Source: Haemaphysalis longicornis
Lineage: Eukaryota > Arthropoda > Arachnida > Ixodida > Ixodidae
Assembly (NCBI GenBank): GCA_013339765.2
Contig: CM023449.1
Coordinates: 109,113,849-109,177,848, forward strand
Length of the DNA: 64,000 bases
Direction of reading: 5' to 3'
A model generated the notes under the pieces. The model was not told where the DNA came from. It saw only the letters and a program-made list of their open reading frames with translations, and did not search any database. Each line of letters starts with the position of its first letter. The stretch's first letter is position 1. Of the stretch, positions 11,720 to 21,050 are shown piece by piece. A program made the translations under genes and the position numbers.

Positions 11720-12290
11720 TTACAGTGACAGCAGCGTATCGCCTCGCGTCGGCCGTACTCGCGCCACTCGCGCTCCCGAAGAGTCGACCGGCCGCGATCG
11801 TGCAGTGGGCCGCACAGCAATCTGCCGTACTCGTTCACGCCCCGACCTGCCGCGACAACAGCGTCATCGTCTCGCGTCGACCGTTCTGCGTATTCCGCAC
11901 TCGCAGAGACGCCCTACCGCAAACTTACAGTGAGCCACACAGCTTCCGTACCCGTTCGTGCCCCGATCGGCCGCGACAACAGCGTATCGTCTCGCGTTGG
12001 CCGTTCGTGGAGCCGCCCGGCCGCGATCTTGCAGTGCGCCTCACAACCGCCGCACTCGTTCGCCCCCCGACGCACCGACTAGCCGCGCCAGCAGCATATC
12101 GCCTCGCGTATGCCGTACCACGGCCGCTCGATGGAAACTTCCATCGAGCGGCCGTGGCCGTACACGCGACTCGCGTGCTCGTCGAGTCGACCGTGAGCCT
12201 GCTGCCACCGACGCGAGCGTGAAATCGGCCGTTGTGCAGCTGCTACACTCGCTCGCCGACAGGGTATTGCCTCGCGTAGACCGGCCCTGG
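11720..12290. repeat. GC-rich degenerate tandem repeat, ~110-125 bp period
   Basis: A motif resembling GACAACAGCGTATCGTCTCG followed by CGT.GGCCGT recurs near 11727, 11852, 11974 and 12086, with a weaker copy near 12252. Adjoining blocks such as CCGATCGGCCGCGA and GCACTCGTTCGC also repeat. The motif occurs in shifting frames, so the 171-codon open frame across it (11707-12222) is probably not a gene. It could be a minisatellite or a CpG-rich regulatory block. Confidence 0.6.
12118..12157. repeat. Perfect 40 bp palindrome
   Basis: Two 19 bp arms, CCACGGCCGCTCGATGGAA and its exact complement, surround a 2 bp centre (AC). It can form a very stable hairpin. It lies inside one unit of the GC-rich tandem array and interrupts the repeat order there. 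Confidence 0.9.
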
Positions 12291-12299
12291 CACTCTTCG

Positions 12300-12730
12300 A
12301 ATTTGATCTTTACGTCTCGGTAACCGAGAACTTCTTCAGCTTCTCGAATTGCGGAAACGCGTCAAAGCAATTATACATGCAAGAGACTGCATTACACTGC
12401 TCACTCGCGTGAAGCCGAACGTAAACAGGCTACTGAGAATAGGCGACGGCCGCACGGGAGTCCTGACTGGCACGTCACATCTGGAAGCTCGCCGCAGTGG
12501 CGACAAGTTGTGGCGACACTTCGTTAGGTGCTCCGTCGGCTGAAGTGGCCTGTCCTCGAACGGTTTAAAAAAAATACTGCGCGTTTGTGGAGTTAAAAAT
12601 TTTGTCACAAGATACTCTAGCGGTTCATACCACACGTTCAAGCAGAATTTGGGGCAGGTAAATTTTTGTTGCAGTTGACCTTTAAGGTATTTTTGTTTCC
12701 TGTCTTGGAGGTGGTAGCCAGGGCAATCAG
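12300..12730. other. Unassigned sequence
   Basis: No repeat or domain recognised between the GC-rich array and the second ATGT array. A minus frame of 101 codons (12336-12641) has no motif. Confidence 0.35.
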
Positions 12731-12855
12731 TATGTATGTATGTATGTATGTATGTATGTATGTATGTATGTATGTATGTATGTATGTATGTATGTATGTA
12801 TGTATGTATGTATGTATGTATGTATGTATGTATGTATGTATGTATGTATGTATGT
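12731..12855 (+). repeat. (ATGT)n microsatellite, second array
   Basis: About 31 uninterrupted ATGT units, 2.3 kb from the similar array at 10340. The purity suggests recent expansion or active slippage. Confidence 0.95.
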
Positions 12856-13521
12856 TGGAGCCATCTTTTAACAAGAAGTATGTATACGCAAGGCTTTTTT
12901 AAGGTGCTAAAAGTGGTGGGTAGCTAGCCGCATACTGCAAATTTCTTGAAGACTGTGTGCGTTTTACGCGCCGAAGGTACCGCTGGGCTACCAGGCGCGC
13001 GTAGAGGGCGCTCCGGAATGATTTGCACCACTCGGGGATCTTCGAAGTTCGCCAATGTGTAGACACGCGGACGACTTAGCTTTTCACCTGCTTTAAAAGG
13101 AAACAGCCGCCACAAGTAGAAATATAACCCGCGTCACTGGGCTCAGCAGCAGAATGTTTTACTTAATAAATTCTTTCGGCGGTGTCCCCTCAAGTCAGTA
13201 TTTTACAGCACACAAAAAACACTTGACATGCTAGAGGCAAAACATAAGTCGACAAATTAGACGAGCAATGTTATTTTAATTGCTGAGATTGTTTTTAGGA
13301 GAACAATTAAAGCAGTTCCAAATGGCGTAGCATAGACGCGTAATGAAAGTTACACAAATATAAAACTTCACGTTTATAGCATTTTTGCCAACGGTGTCAA
13401 CAAACGTTCCCAAAAATGGCAGGCGAGCAGGCAGAACGAGGCAAAATTGAATGAAATTTAGCTAACCTTCATTTCATTTGCAACTGGAAGATCTAGAAGG
13501 GAGGCAAAGAGCAGTAGTGGC
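12856..13521. other. Unassigned sequence
   Basis: GC-richer near 12960-13110 and AT-rich afterwards. I see no repeat, RNA or coding domain. Confidence 0.35.
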
Positions 13522-13525
13522 TTAA

Positions 13526-14031
13526 AGGAGCCATGAAGAGAAAATACAACTTCGTTTAATTTGAAAGAACTAGGATTCGGTATCTCACTCAGCTCCATTA
13601 GAGCCACAAAAGATGTTTTTTAACGAAAAAAAAGCAAGAAGTATTTAGAAACTTTCAAATTTTGCGCCACAGTGACGTGTTATGAGCAAGAATGACGTCA
13701 TACGGGCCAACAATAAAACATAATTTTCAGTGCGTTAACTTCACGTTAGCATTCAAGTGATGCGGTCAAATGGAACTATAGGCCCCATTACAGACGTCCA
13801 TTCATGTGTCGTCACGACAGGTCAGTTAGGCGGCCGCCAATCGCACAAACAAGGTTCCGTGACGTCATAGAAAAGTTGCGGGAAATTGGCTAGGGGGTCG
13901 CTACTGCTTCACACGTTTTCTTTAATATCTCCGTTATTTGTTCGAAGATTGCGATGATATTGGTATCATTGTTATCGGGACTAAGCAGTCTTTCTAATAA
14001 ACCCAACTTGTATTTTGTCTTCATGGCTCCT
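13526..14031. mobile_element. TTAA-flanked MITE
   Basis: The 506 bp element begins AGGAGCCATGAAG and ends with the inverted CTTCATGGCTCCT. The TIR similarity extends about 26 bp (one strand AGAGAAAATACAA, the other AGACAAAATACAA) with two mismatches. TTAA lies immediately outside each end (13522-13525 and 14032-14035). There is no open frame for a transposase, so it is non-autonomous. A TTAA target suggests piggyBac-type mobilisation, although piggyBac termini normally start CCC, which these do not. Confidence 0.75.
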
Positions 14032-14035
14032 TTAA

Positions 14036-15111
14036 GAGGGAGAAATGGAGTTGCTACGGGGCGGGGGAGCCAAAGGCTATCGGCTTTGCGGGAATTGGCA
14101 AGGAGGCAAGCCGATACAGGGTAAATATGTAGCGTGCCTTAGCTGGTACATTGCGTTCCAGGTCTTAAGTCATACCAGGCGAGTGTTTGCCCTCTCGCGA
14201 ATTTTCGCACAAAAGAAGACCTCGATTTGCAGAGACGCTCATGTTGTAATGTTTAGGTAAATATAATAAGTAATGGAATGTTTAGTGTCCATAAATACGC
14301 AGACTAGCCTGCGTGCCCAAAGATAGGTGGCTAGTGAAGTTACAATATTCAATGGGGTCTAAAAGCGAGTAATTCAGCACACATACATTTTCTGTGGCCC
14401 ACAACGGAATATGTTACCCAAAAATAAAATACATGAAGCAATTACAGTCATTTGCGTGCTCACAAATTATAGCTCTTCACCTAAATATTAGTTATTTGTG
14501 CCAATTATGGTTACACATTCGGCCTGCTCACCGCAACGTTTTTACAAATACGGCCCTACCGAATTCAGTAGACTAGTAGATGCAGGGCGTTCTTGCTTGT
14601 GCCCATTAAAGGGTTGGCTGACCGGGCATTCGTTTCCGTCATGGCATCCAGGTACGACGTTATTGCCTCCTTCGCCGCTTCTAAGACGGTATTACTGAAA
14701 CCATTTGGCGTAGCTGAAGCCAGTTGCGTTTCAAGTGGTGGAGTTTGCCCTTATATTTACGCAAGCAGGAAGAGGCCCCATCCCCCCCCCCCCCCTAAGG
14801 CAATGAGGGAGTTTGAAGAGTTTGATGATGAGGAGTTTGACTGTAGCACAAAACACTACTCCCTATGACAGCAATAAACTCTATCGCCTATATTGTCGTA
14901 ACGCTGGCAACACCTCTTTACGCTCTGTCTTCACGTTCCACTTCTTTCACTATTTTCATCATTTTTTTCCATTGTTACCTGTTCCCACGTGTAGGATAGT
15001 AAACTAGGCCAGAGCCTGGTTGACATTCCTGCCTTTCCATTACCTTTATCCCTGCCTTCCTCTATTGATGAACTGTAATTAGGGCTGTAAGGATATATGG
15101 CCCTAAGTACC
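14036..15111. other. Unassigned sequence with a poly-C run
   Basis: Holds a C-run of about 14 near 14781 and a GAG/GAT-rich segment (14810-14840). No gene recognised. Confidence 0.35.
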
Positions 15112-15300
15112 GCCATAAGTAGAGGAGACATGCGTGGCAAGGGGTGGCAGAAAGTTAGGTGGTCAGCTGCGATCAAGAAATTTGCGGGGATTAATTGGCC
15201 GCAGTTATCACAGGAGGGAGACAATTAGATATCCATGCGAGAAGCGTTTGCCCTGAAGCGGGCGCAAGCAGGGTCATGAAAAAGAAGAGGATGAGGAGGA
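15112..15300 (+). mobile_element. RTE-type LINE 3' end
   Basis: The sequence GGTGGTCAGCTGCGATCAAGAAATTTGC...TTAATTGGCCGCAG, followed by ATGCGAGAAGCGTTTGCCCTGAAGCGGG and a GAGGATGAGGAGGATGAT tail, matches the C-terminal coding and 3' end that I recognise from RTE-clade LINEs in ticks. The conceptual motif is IKKFAGI.W...LS. It is a short 5'-truncated copy. The larger decayed RTE copy is at 38190-40680. Confidence 0.6.
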
Positions 15301-15879
15301 TGATAATTAGGGTTATGTGTTTTTGATCAATGCGAAAAAATCTCAAAACACCGGAAACTTTCATCGGTAAAATTTTTAATGATGCGAATTTATCCGACAA
15401 ACAGGGATTGTGGATTACAAAGGTCCTGGAGACAAGAAAATTCAGTGCCCTTCCATAATGTGAGAACTGACCAGCGAAGCTCGGTGCAGTTCGAGGAGCG
15501 CAGGAAACAAAACACACCTGTTAGCAATTTTCATTCCATTGTATTTCATATAAATTAGCCGAACATAATTTGAAAGGGCAAGAGTTTTATTCTAGCCGAA
15601 AATCATGGGGCTGTTAGTCTGCCTAGCGCGTCGAATGCATCTCACTGTGTGTGTAACCACGGTCACTCTACGAAAAGGAGCTGGCATGATGTAACAGGCG
15701 AACCCAAACCGCTCGATTACGGAGGAAGGCAGTCAGGTCGCATCGGGCCGTGAGGAGCCCATGTTTAAATCTCCCGCAAGCATGGCGGACATGCCATCGG
15801 TCAGTGCATGAAGCCTGTGTGCACGTGCACACCCTCCCTCTTCGCCTCCCGTGGCCGTGAAACCATAACCGGTAACTGA
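15301..15879. other. Unassigned sequence
   Basis: The 3' third (15660-15879) is GC-richer and may be the eroded upstream part of the RNase H remnant that follows. No motif is readable in it. Confidence 0.35.
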
Positions 15880-16525
15880 TGGTGTGGGTGTGCTCACTCC
15901 ACGCTCCCGGGACTCCTAACGAGGTTGCTGCCCTGCTGCAGGTCGACAAGGCTGGCCTCCCGCAGCTCTACGCAGACGGCTCCTTGCGACCGTCCAAGGC
16001 CAGAGCTAGAGCCCCCTGCACGGGCATGGAGTTTTGCACCAGTCGGGTGTGCTGCCTGCCCTTCGCTACCTCCTCCTCCCTTGCAGAGCTTGCCGGGCTG
16101 CACGTTGCTGCAGACCTGCTCCTTTGAAAGGGCAACCAAATTCCGGGGCCGCCCTCCTCACCGACTCCCGGCCCGCTTTCTTGCGAGTGCGAGCGGCGGA
16201 CCACCCATCGAGCTCCAGCGGCTATGTGGAGTGGTGGCTGGCAGTGAAGCTTCACCTGGTGGAGCCCCGCGGTTGTGACATGTGGCTCCACTGATTGCCA
16301 TCTCATGTCGGCATCACCGGCAATGATGTGGCTGACGCCCGGTCCAGAGGTGCTGCTCGCCCAGAGGGGGTTCCCTGCCTCCCGCAGCCTCACGTCCTTC
16401 GACGCCGCACAGCCCATTCTAGCGCGGGAGGTGACGACGATGCACCCGGACCCCAGTATCATCAGCAGCCAAGCTCCAGATGTACTGCCTGGCTGCATCA
16501 GCAGAGACGCCCGCTCCATACACAC
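15880..16525 (+). pseudogene. RNase H domain remnant of a non-LTR retrotransposon
   Basis: Plus-strand frames together give an RNase H fold signature: LYADGS (first catalytic Asp) near 15967, SSSLAELAGLHVA (the Glu helix) near 16074, ALLTDSRPAFL (second Asp) near 16157, and LPSHVGITGNDVADA (last Asp) near 16295. The pieces lie in different frames, so at least two indels have broken it. Ribonuclease H removes RNA from RNA/DNA hybrids and is found at the ORF2 C-terminus of I- and R1-related LINEs. GC content is high, like the RT/RNase H frame at 30474, which suggests a related family. It abuts the 3'-truncated end of the minus-strand LINE. Confidence 0.75.
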
Positions 16526-16855
16526 TGTGCACTAACAACAATATCCGGCATTCGTGCGAAATAGTTTCAAAGAGCGGTGATACGGAGTTGTCACGAGAAA
16601 AAATCGATTTGAAATGATCGTTGAAAGCATTTGCAATTGAACATTGTCGTGCGTGAGAATACCGCCAACATCAAAGACGTCACAATCTTTCGAGATTAGC
16701 GAAATGCTCCTCCAAAATTTCTCGGGACCCGAGGTAATGTGATTCGGCAAAGACTGCCCAAAATAACGCTGTTTATCTGCTTGAATTTGATTTTTCAATT
16801 TTACTGAAAGCTTAGTGATTTGTTCTGAATACGTTACGTTCACTATTCGTTCTTA

Positions 16856-17290
16856 GATGCGACGCATCGCTTAGACTCGCCTTGTCCCACCATCCATCCG
16901 TAGTCCGCACGCCTCTCCCCATTCTCCTCGCCACGCTAGCTGCGCGGTAACACCGCTCTCACCGCAGCGCCATCTTGCGTTAGCGCTCGCTCCCCTCGCC
17001 ATGCTTGCTGTGCGTCAGCGCGAGTTAGCGCTCGGTTAACACATGCGCATGCGCTACTCTCTCTCATTCCCCTCACCGTTAACGCGCGGTACATATAAAC
17101 GCGATAACTGCGCCGCTCCGCTCAGTCGCTCCACTGCCGCCTCTTCGATGACATCCGATGACCACCGATGATTTGAATGGAGACTAACAGGTCTGCTACC
17201 GCGGTGGTCGGCGCAACCGTAACAGGCACCGCCCAGATGCGTCGCATCACCCCATGGTTTCCCCCCGCGGAAAGATGTGGTCATTTTTTT
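16856..17290 (-). mobile_element. Composite hairpin/palindrome element, copy 3, inserted in LINE
   Basis: The left core is GATGCGACGCATC (16856-16868). The right core GATGCGTCGCATC (17236-17248) is its exact reverse complement. Outside the right core come CCCCATGGTTT, CCCCCCGCGG, AAAGATG and, after five bases, a T7 run (17284-17290). The interior is GC-rich and has no tRNA-like cassette. It separates two halves of a LINE linker, which shows insertion after that LINE was in place. Confidence 0.7.
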
Positions 17291-17385
17291 CTTAAGACGT
17301 TTTACTGCCTTCTTATCCTCAGTGTCACCCAAGAAATCCACGGATTTTTCGCTTCGGTTTTTAGTTACGAGAGGCATGAATGATT

Positions 17386-18150
17386 CTATGCAATATTTGA
17401 CAATGTCCCTAAACCAGTTGCATAAATTTTGTATATCGTTCCATTCGCAAAGTCGTCAAAGTTGAATGAAAGTAGATCTGTAATAGCACTATCATCTGCA
17501 CGATCAAAATTAATGACAGATAACAAGGCTAATTTCTTGTCAAAAGCTGTGTCACTTAGAGTAAATAGTACAGCATAATGATCGGAAATTAGAGGAAATA
17601 TCTCAGTACTTGCTTGAGGTGTAATTGCTTGGTTAACGAAGAAAAGATCAAGACTTGACAGCGGTACCGTGAATTCTTCTGTAGCCTTCAAATAACCGAA
17701 GAAGGTCAAAACTCTAACAAATACCAAGCACAGCTTCCCCCCAAGGATCGTGCTGCTTCAAGGAAAAGCTTTCCAAAGCTACATTAGGTGAATTATATTC
17801 TGTCATTATAATCCGGTCATCATGCTTAATATTCAAGTTAAAATATTTTGCTATTCATTCAGCACATCAATAGTCGTGTTTGGGGGCTTAGAAATACCTC
17901 CTATAATGTAACGGACATCGTTGTGGTAAGCCTTACAAGAAATACCTTCTACTCCTGGTATGTCTCCCATTCTACGTATTTTAAGGTCTTCTTTAAAAAG
18001 TACACAAACAGCGTCTCCTTTGCTGCCACGGTCACCTCTGCGTGCGCTGTAGCCAGACGGAACAAACTTACTATCATAAACCGAGTCACTTGGCCACGGT
18101 TCAATCAAAAAAGCAATAGCTGGAATATGAGAAAGTATCATTGCTTCTAA
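17386..18150 (-). pseudogene. APE-type endonuclease domain of the minus-strand LINE
   Basis: Frame pieces on the minus strand include FVPSGY.ARR.DRGSKGD (the conserved DRGS..GG loop region) and GISCKAYHNDVRYIIGGISKPPN (17851-18141), then SLDLFFVN and ISDHYAVLFTL (17386-17727). SDH is the catalytic Asp/His pair of AP-endonuclease-like nickases that start target-primed reverse transcription. Internal deletion and frameshifts inactivate it. The GDFN segment was not readable. Confidence 0.8.
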
Positions 18151-18269
18151 TTCAGTGGCCTTATTGGGAACGCCCCTTCAATTTACATTTAGTATTTTGA
18201 ATGGGCCGGAGTTCTTGCTTTTTATCAATTCGATTGTTTGTTAAGCCTAAAGCCTCAGCCCTTTCCTTC

Positions 18270-19034
18270 CCCCCATGCAAACAAGACGTCATCAACCTTA
18301 AGATTATAATAAACTAGTCTTGTTTTACAGCCACGTAGTATTTCTTTCTCGGAACTGTTCCACAATTTCTTCCGTGTTTCTCCAACCAGTTTGGAAAAGT
18401 CTTCAGACACTGACAATGTGCTTCCCTTTAATATGAACGCACTCGACAGAACGTTAGTTTTTTACCGGTAGTCAAGAAATTTTCTGATCACAGGTGTTGG
18501 CCTGTCATTTGTTTTTTTGCCAAGCTTATGACATCTTGCAATGCCCGTTACGGTTATTTCTAATTTTTGCTGAAAATAAAAATATCTTCTGGTACATTTT
18601 CTTTCACATCCACATACTTTTCTTCAGAGGGCTGCTCTAACCTTTCAATGATTAAAATATTTCTGCGGCTTCTGTTCTCAAGCTCATCTACTTTGCTAAT
18701 AAGTGTTCATACCTGCTTTTCAAGCTTTGTAACATTGACAACTTCATTATCTTAACCTAGGTAGACAAGCTGTTAAGTTGATTCAATTTATGTTCGAGGC
18801 TGTCTATGCGATCACCTAAACCAGAAATTCCTTTTTCAATCTTGACTTGCGATTCCTGTACACATTCAATGAGAGACGTGAGCTTTTTTGGCCTTCCAAC
18901 AGTTCCTTCGACATATCTTCGTTAGGAGACCCTGGGGTCGATTCAATATCCCCGCATGCCAGAATTTCCCTTGACAACAGAACAACATGGTTAGGAAAGC
19001 AATGAACACACAGTGGGCAGAGAAGCAGCATTAA
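18270..19034 (-). pseudogene. LINE ORF1 with N-terminal 2A-like motif (decayed)
   Basis: It starts at ATG on the minus strand (19034) with a ~25-residue Leu/Cys/Val-rich leader (LLLCPLCVHCF...NHVVLLS), then CGDIESTPGS. The canonical 2A tail is D-x-E-x-N-P-G-P. Here Asn is Thr and the final Pro is Ser, which should abolish ribosome skipping. A frame-broken coiled-coil stretch follows (VQESQVKIEKGISGLGDRI; SLEHKLNQL). A C-terminal block near 18300 matches ORF1 of the plus-strand LINE. ORF1 products of this type are RNA-binding chaperones of the retrotransposon RNP. Confidence 0.75.
18927..18950 (-). other. Degenerate 2A-like site
   Basis: Encodes DIESTPGS on the minus strand, at the same ORF1 position as the intact DIEENPGP of the plus-strand LINE. 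Two of the invariant residues differ. Confidence 0.8.
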
Positions 19035-19084
19035 AATCGGTCATCACTACGTATGCAGTAAGCAAGATGGTGATGACTAACCTA

Positions 19085-19427
19085 AAACACAAAGCAAAAA
19101 GTATTACTCAGCATGTTGCCCGTTGTGCTGCAGCCATGCCCACTGGCGAACGACCGGATGGAGGTACTCTAACAGTTCTTGAAAACGGCACGTGATGTGA
19201 TCTCACAGCAGTACATAGTCACGTTGGCACGATGAAGCGAGTGTTCAGCCATTTCGCACGTGGTGTTCTTGATAGGCGCTGTCAGTTGCAGAGCAGGTCC
19301 CCGTCCGTCATCCGCGCATGTCCCTTGAAGATAGTCCGGTGCCAGATTGATGCCCAGAAAAGCCTCAAGCACAAAGCAAAAAGGATTGCTCAGCATGCTG
19401 CCCGTTGGGCTGCAGCCATGCCCACTG
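19085..19427 (-). repeat. Duplicated 5' UTR module of the minus-strand LINE
   Basis: A 61 bp block (19085-19145) recurs at 19367-19427, 282 bp away, with about 90% identity; both contain CTGCAGCCATGCCCACTG. The spacing and relation to ORF1 parallel the plus-strand LINE, where a 65 bp block repeats after 270 bp. Tandem 5' promoter monomers are known from mammalian L1 elements, so that role is an inference here. Confidence 0.7.
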
Positions 19428-19449
19428 CCACTTCAGGGGTCTTTCAGTC

Positions 19450-20612
19450 ACCAAATAGAGCCGTCTTACACTCTGGGGACCACAGTTTACCACTAACACC
19501 CTCTGCATTAAGCTGTGGGAGAGTACGCTGGCCTACACAAGCAAGCTGGCTAAAGGAACGAAATGCGGAAACGACGGAGAGACCCCTTGCGTCAGTATGA
19601 CTTGGGCCTACACGTGTCAGAACACTTGCTTCGCTTGTTTCTGCAGCTTTTGGTTCTCAAGCAGCTTATAAATCCAATGCAGCGAATGAAGTGGCGAGCT
19701 ACGAGGCGCAATGAAAGCTGCCGTCAACAAGAACCACCATGTTTTTTTTCTTTGTAAACAGAACCTATGCGACGCCAGTGGCAAACGCCACAGCAAAAAA
19801 AACCCCGAAAATATAAAAATAATTATCTTTTTTCCCGTGTTCCAACTATTAGGTTCTTGGAATTATCAATTCAGGGCAAAGAAAATAGGAACTGTATATT
19901 TCGGAATTACTTAGGTTAGATTCTGCAAATTATTTTTGTTGTACTGCTTCCAGCTGCGCAGCGAAACGGCGTAGTTTAGCTCTGTAGCCTTTGCTGCAAT
20001 GCCATAGAAAGTTGTACTCGGGTACATTTCTTGACTATTGAAGAAAATTGAGCTGGAAAATATTTTCTGTTTGCGTGTGTATAAAGAAAACCTAAAAGAG
20101 TTTGGTCTGTGCCCATAACAAAAACCGTAGTTTCTTAGAATATCAGAAACTAGGGCAATACCGCTGCCCCTGTCTTGAAAGCAGAAATATACCGCAAATT
20201 GCGATCTCGGTGCATATTTAGAGAACAACAACTCCCAAAGTTAAAAAAAAAATGTTTTAATACGCTGATTTGTTGTAGCGACAGTAGTAAATAATATTTC
20301 TACAATGACACGCTCCAGAAAATAAATGCGGTTCGGTTCATCTTTTACTATGCATATCTTTTCATATATTACTTGATATATGACAACTAAATAGCCAGCA
20401 ATTACGAAAAAGGAACTCCAAGAAACACCAAATTTCTGCTAAAACTAAATTATGAAAACCTTCCTTTAAATGTGACGAAAAATAAACATCGGAAGCACGG
20501 AACCCCAGCTAGAAAGTAGTACCACCTTAAGATTTGTCTGCATAAGTACGATGTACAGAAAACGCGAATCTAGCGTTCAGGTCCAACACTGCATATTTTA
20601 AAATCCGTAACG
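19450..20612. other. Unassigned AT-rich spacer between the two LINEs
   Basis: Low GC, several A/T runs (for example A9 at about 20241), and a minus frame of 106 codons (19911-20231) without a motif. The 5' limit of each LINE lies somewhere near its edges. Confidence 0.35.
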
Positions 20613-20946
20613 TAGTGGGCACGGCGAGGCTGCACTGGGCAAGATGTCCACCGCACCTCCCATTTTATTGCTGCAGGCCCTTTTGCTGCCGTTCGCCGGA
20701 TTTATTCCATCACCAGTACCAGACGTTTACTCGGATGGACAAGCTTCAACATGCTTCGACCCTGTTTCCGCACAAACATGCACCGTTTCCTATGCGGTTC
20801 CTGCGCCTGCGCTGGTGCGCATCAAAAGACTGACGTCATCACCCTGGACAACTATAAAATCAACACTGCACGACGGATCAGCTAGTGGGCACGGCGAGGC
20901 TGCACTGGGCAAGATGTCACCGCACCTCCCATTTTATTGCTGCAGG
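20613..20946 (+). promoter_or_regulatory. Tandem 5' UTR modules (putative LINE promoter)
   Basis: The 65 bp block TAGTGGGCACGGCGAGGC...CTGCAGG at 20613-20677 recurs at 20883-20946 with one 1 bp deletion and otherwise near identity. A TATAAAA sits between them (about 20851), upstream of the second block. The block ends in a pyrimidine-rich TTTTATTGCTGCAG/G, which also looks like a 3' splice site. The promoter role is inferred from position. Confidence 0.6.
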
Positions 20947-21015
20947 TTAGTTGTTCTTATTCGTACCGATCTGATGAAAGATGTGTTCTTATTGTGCCGT
21001 GCCCACGGACGATAG
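20644..21015 (+). other. Upstream open frame in the LINE 5' UTR
   Basis: An ATG-initiated 123-codon frame starts within the first 5' module (STAPPILLLQALLLPFAGF is its hydrophobic N-terminus) and passes through the second module. It ends 51 bp before the 2A codons and is in a different frame. It could be a leader peptide, a true ORF1 start displaced by an indel, or chance. Confidence 0.3.
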
Positions 21016-21050
21016 TGTTCATTCTAAGTGATTGTTTTCATTCATGTAAG

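Larger units (their letters stand above)
16532..19440 (-). mobile_element. CR1/L2-type LINE with decayed 2A, minus strand, interrupted
   Basis: On the minus strand, 5' to 3', I see duplicated 5' UTR modules (19427-19085), ORF1 with an N-terminal 2A-like motif (19034-18270), an APE-type endonuclease (about 18150-17390), and the EN-RT linker (LVTKNRSEK, then VKLKNQIQADKQRYFGQSLP, to 16540). The reverse transcriptase is missing because the copy is truncated at 16532. A ~420 bp composite element (16856-17277) splits the linker. Homology to the plus-strand LINE at 20613 is clear in domain order and in ORF1 (LKVDDVLFAW against LYVDKRLYAW), but identity is low enough that they are distinct subfamilies. 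Confidence 0.85.

Noticed and set aside
11707..12222. A 171-codon gene in GC-rich DNA
   Set aside because: The repeat motif passes through different frames and the sequence is a degenerate tandem array. GC-richness explains the absence of stops.
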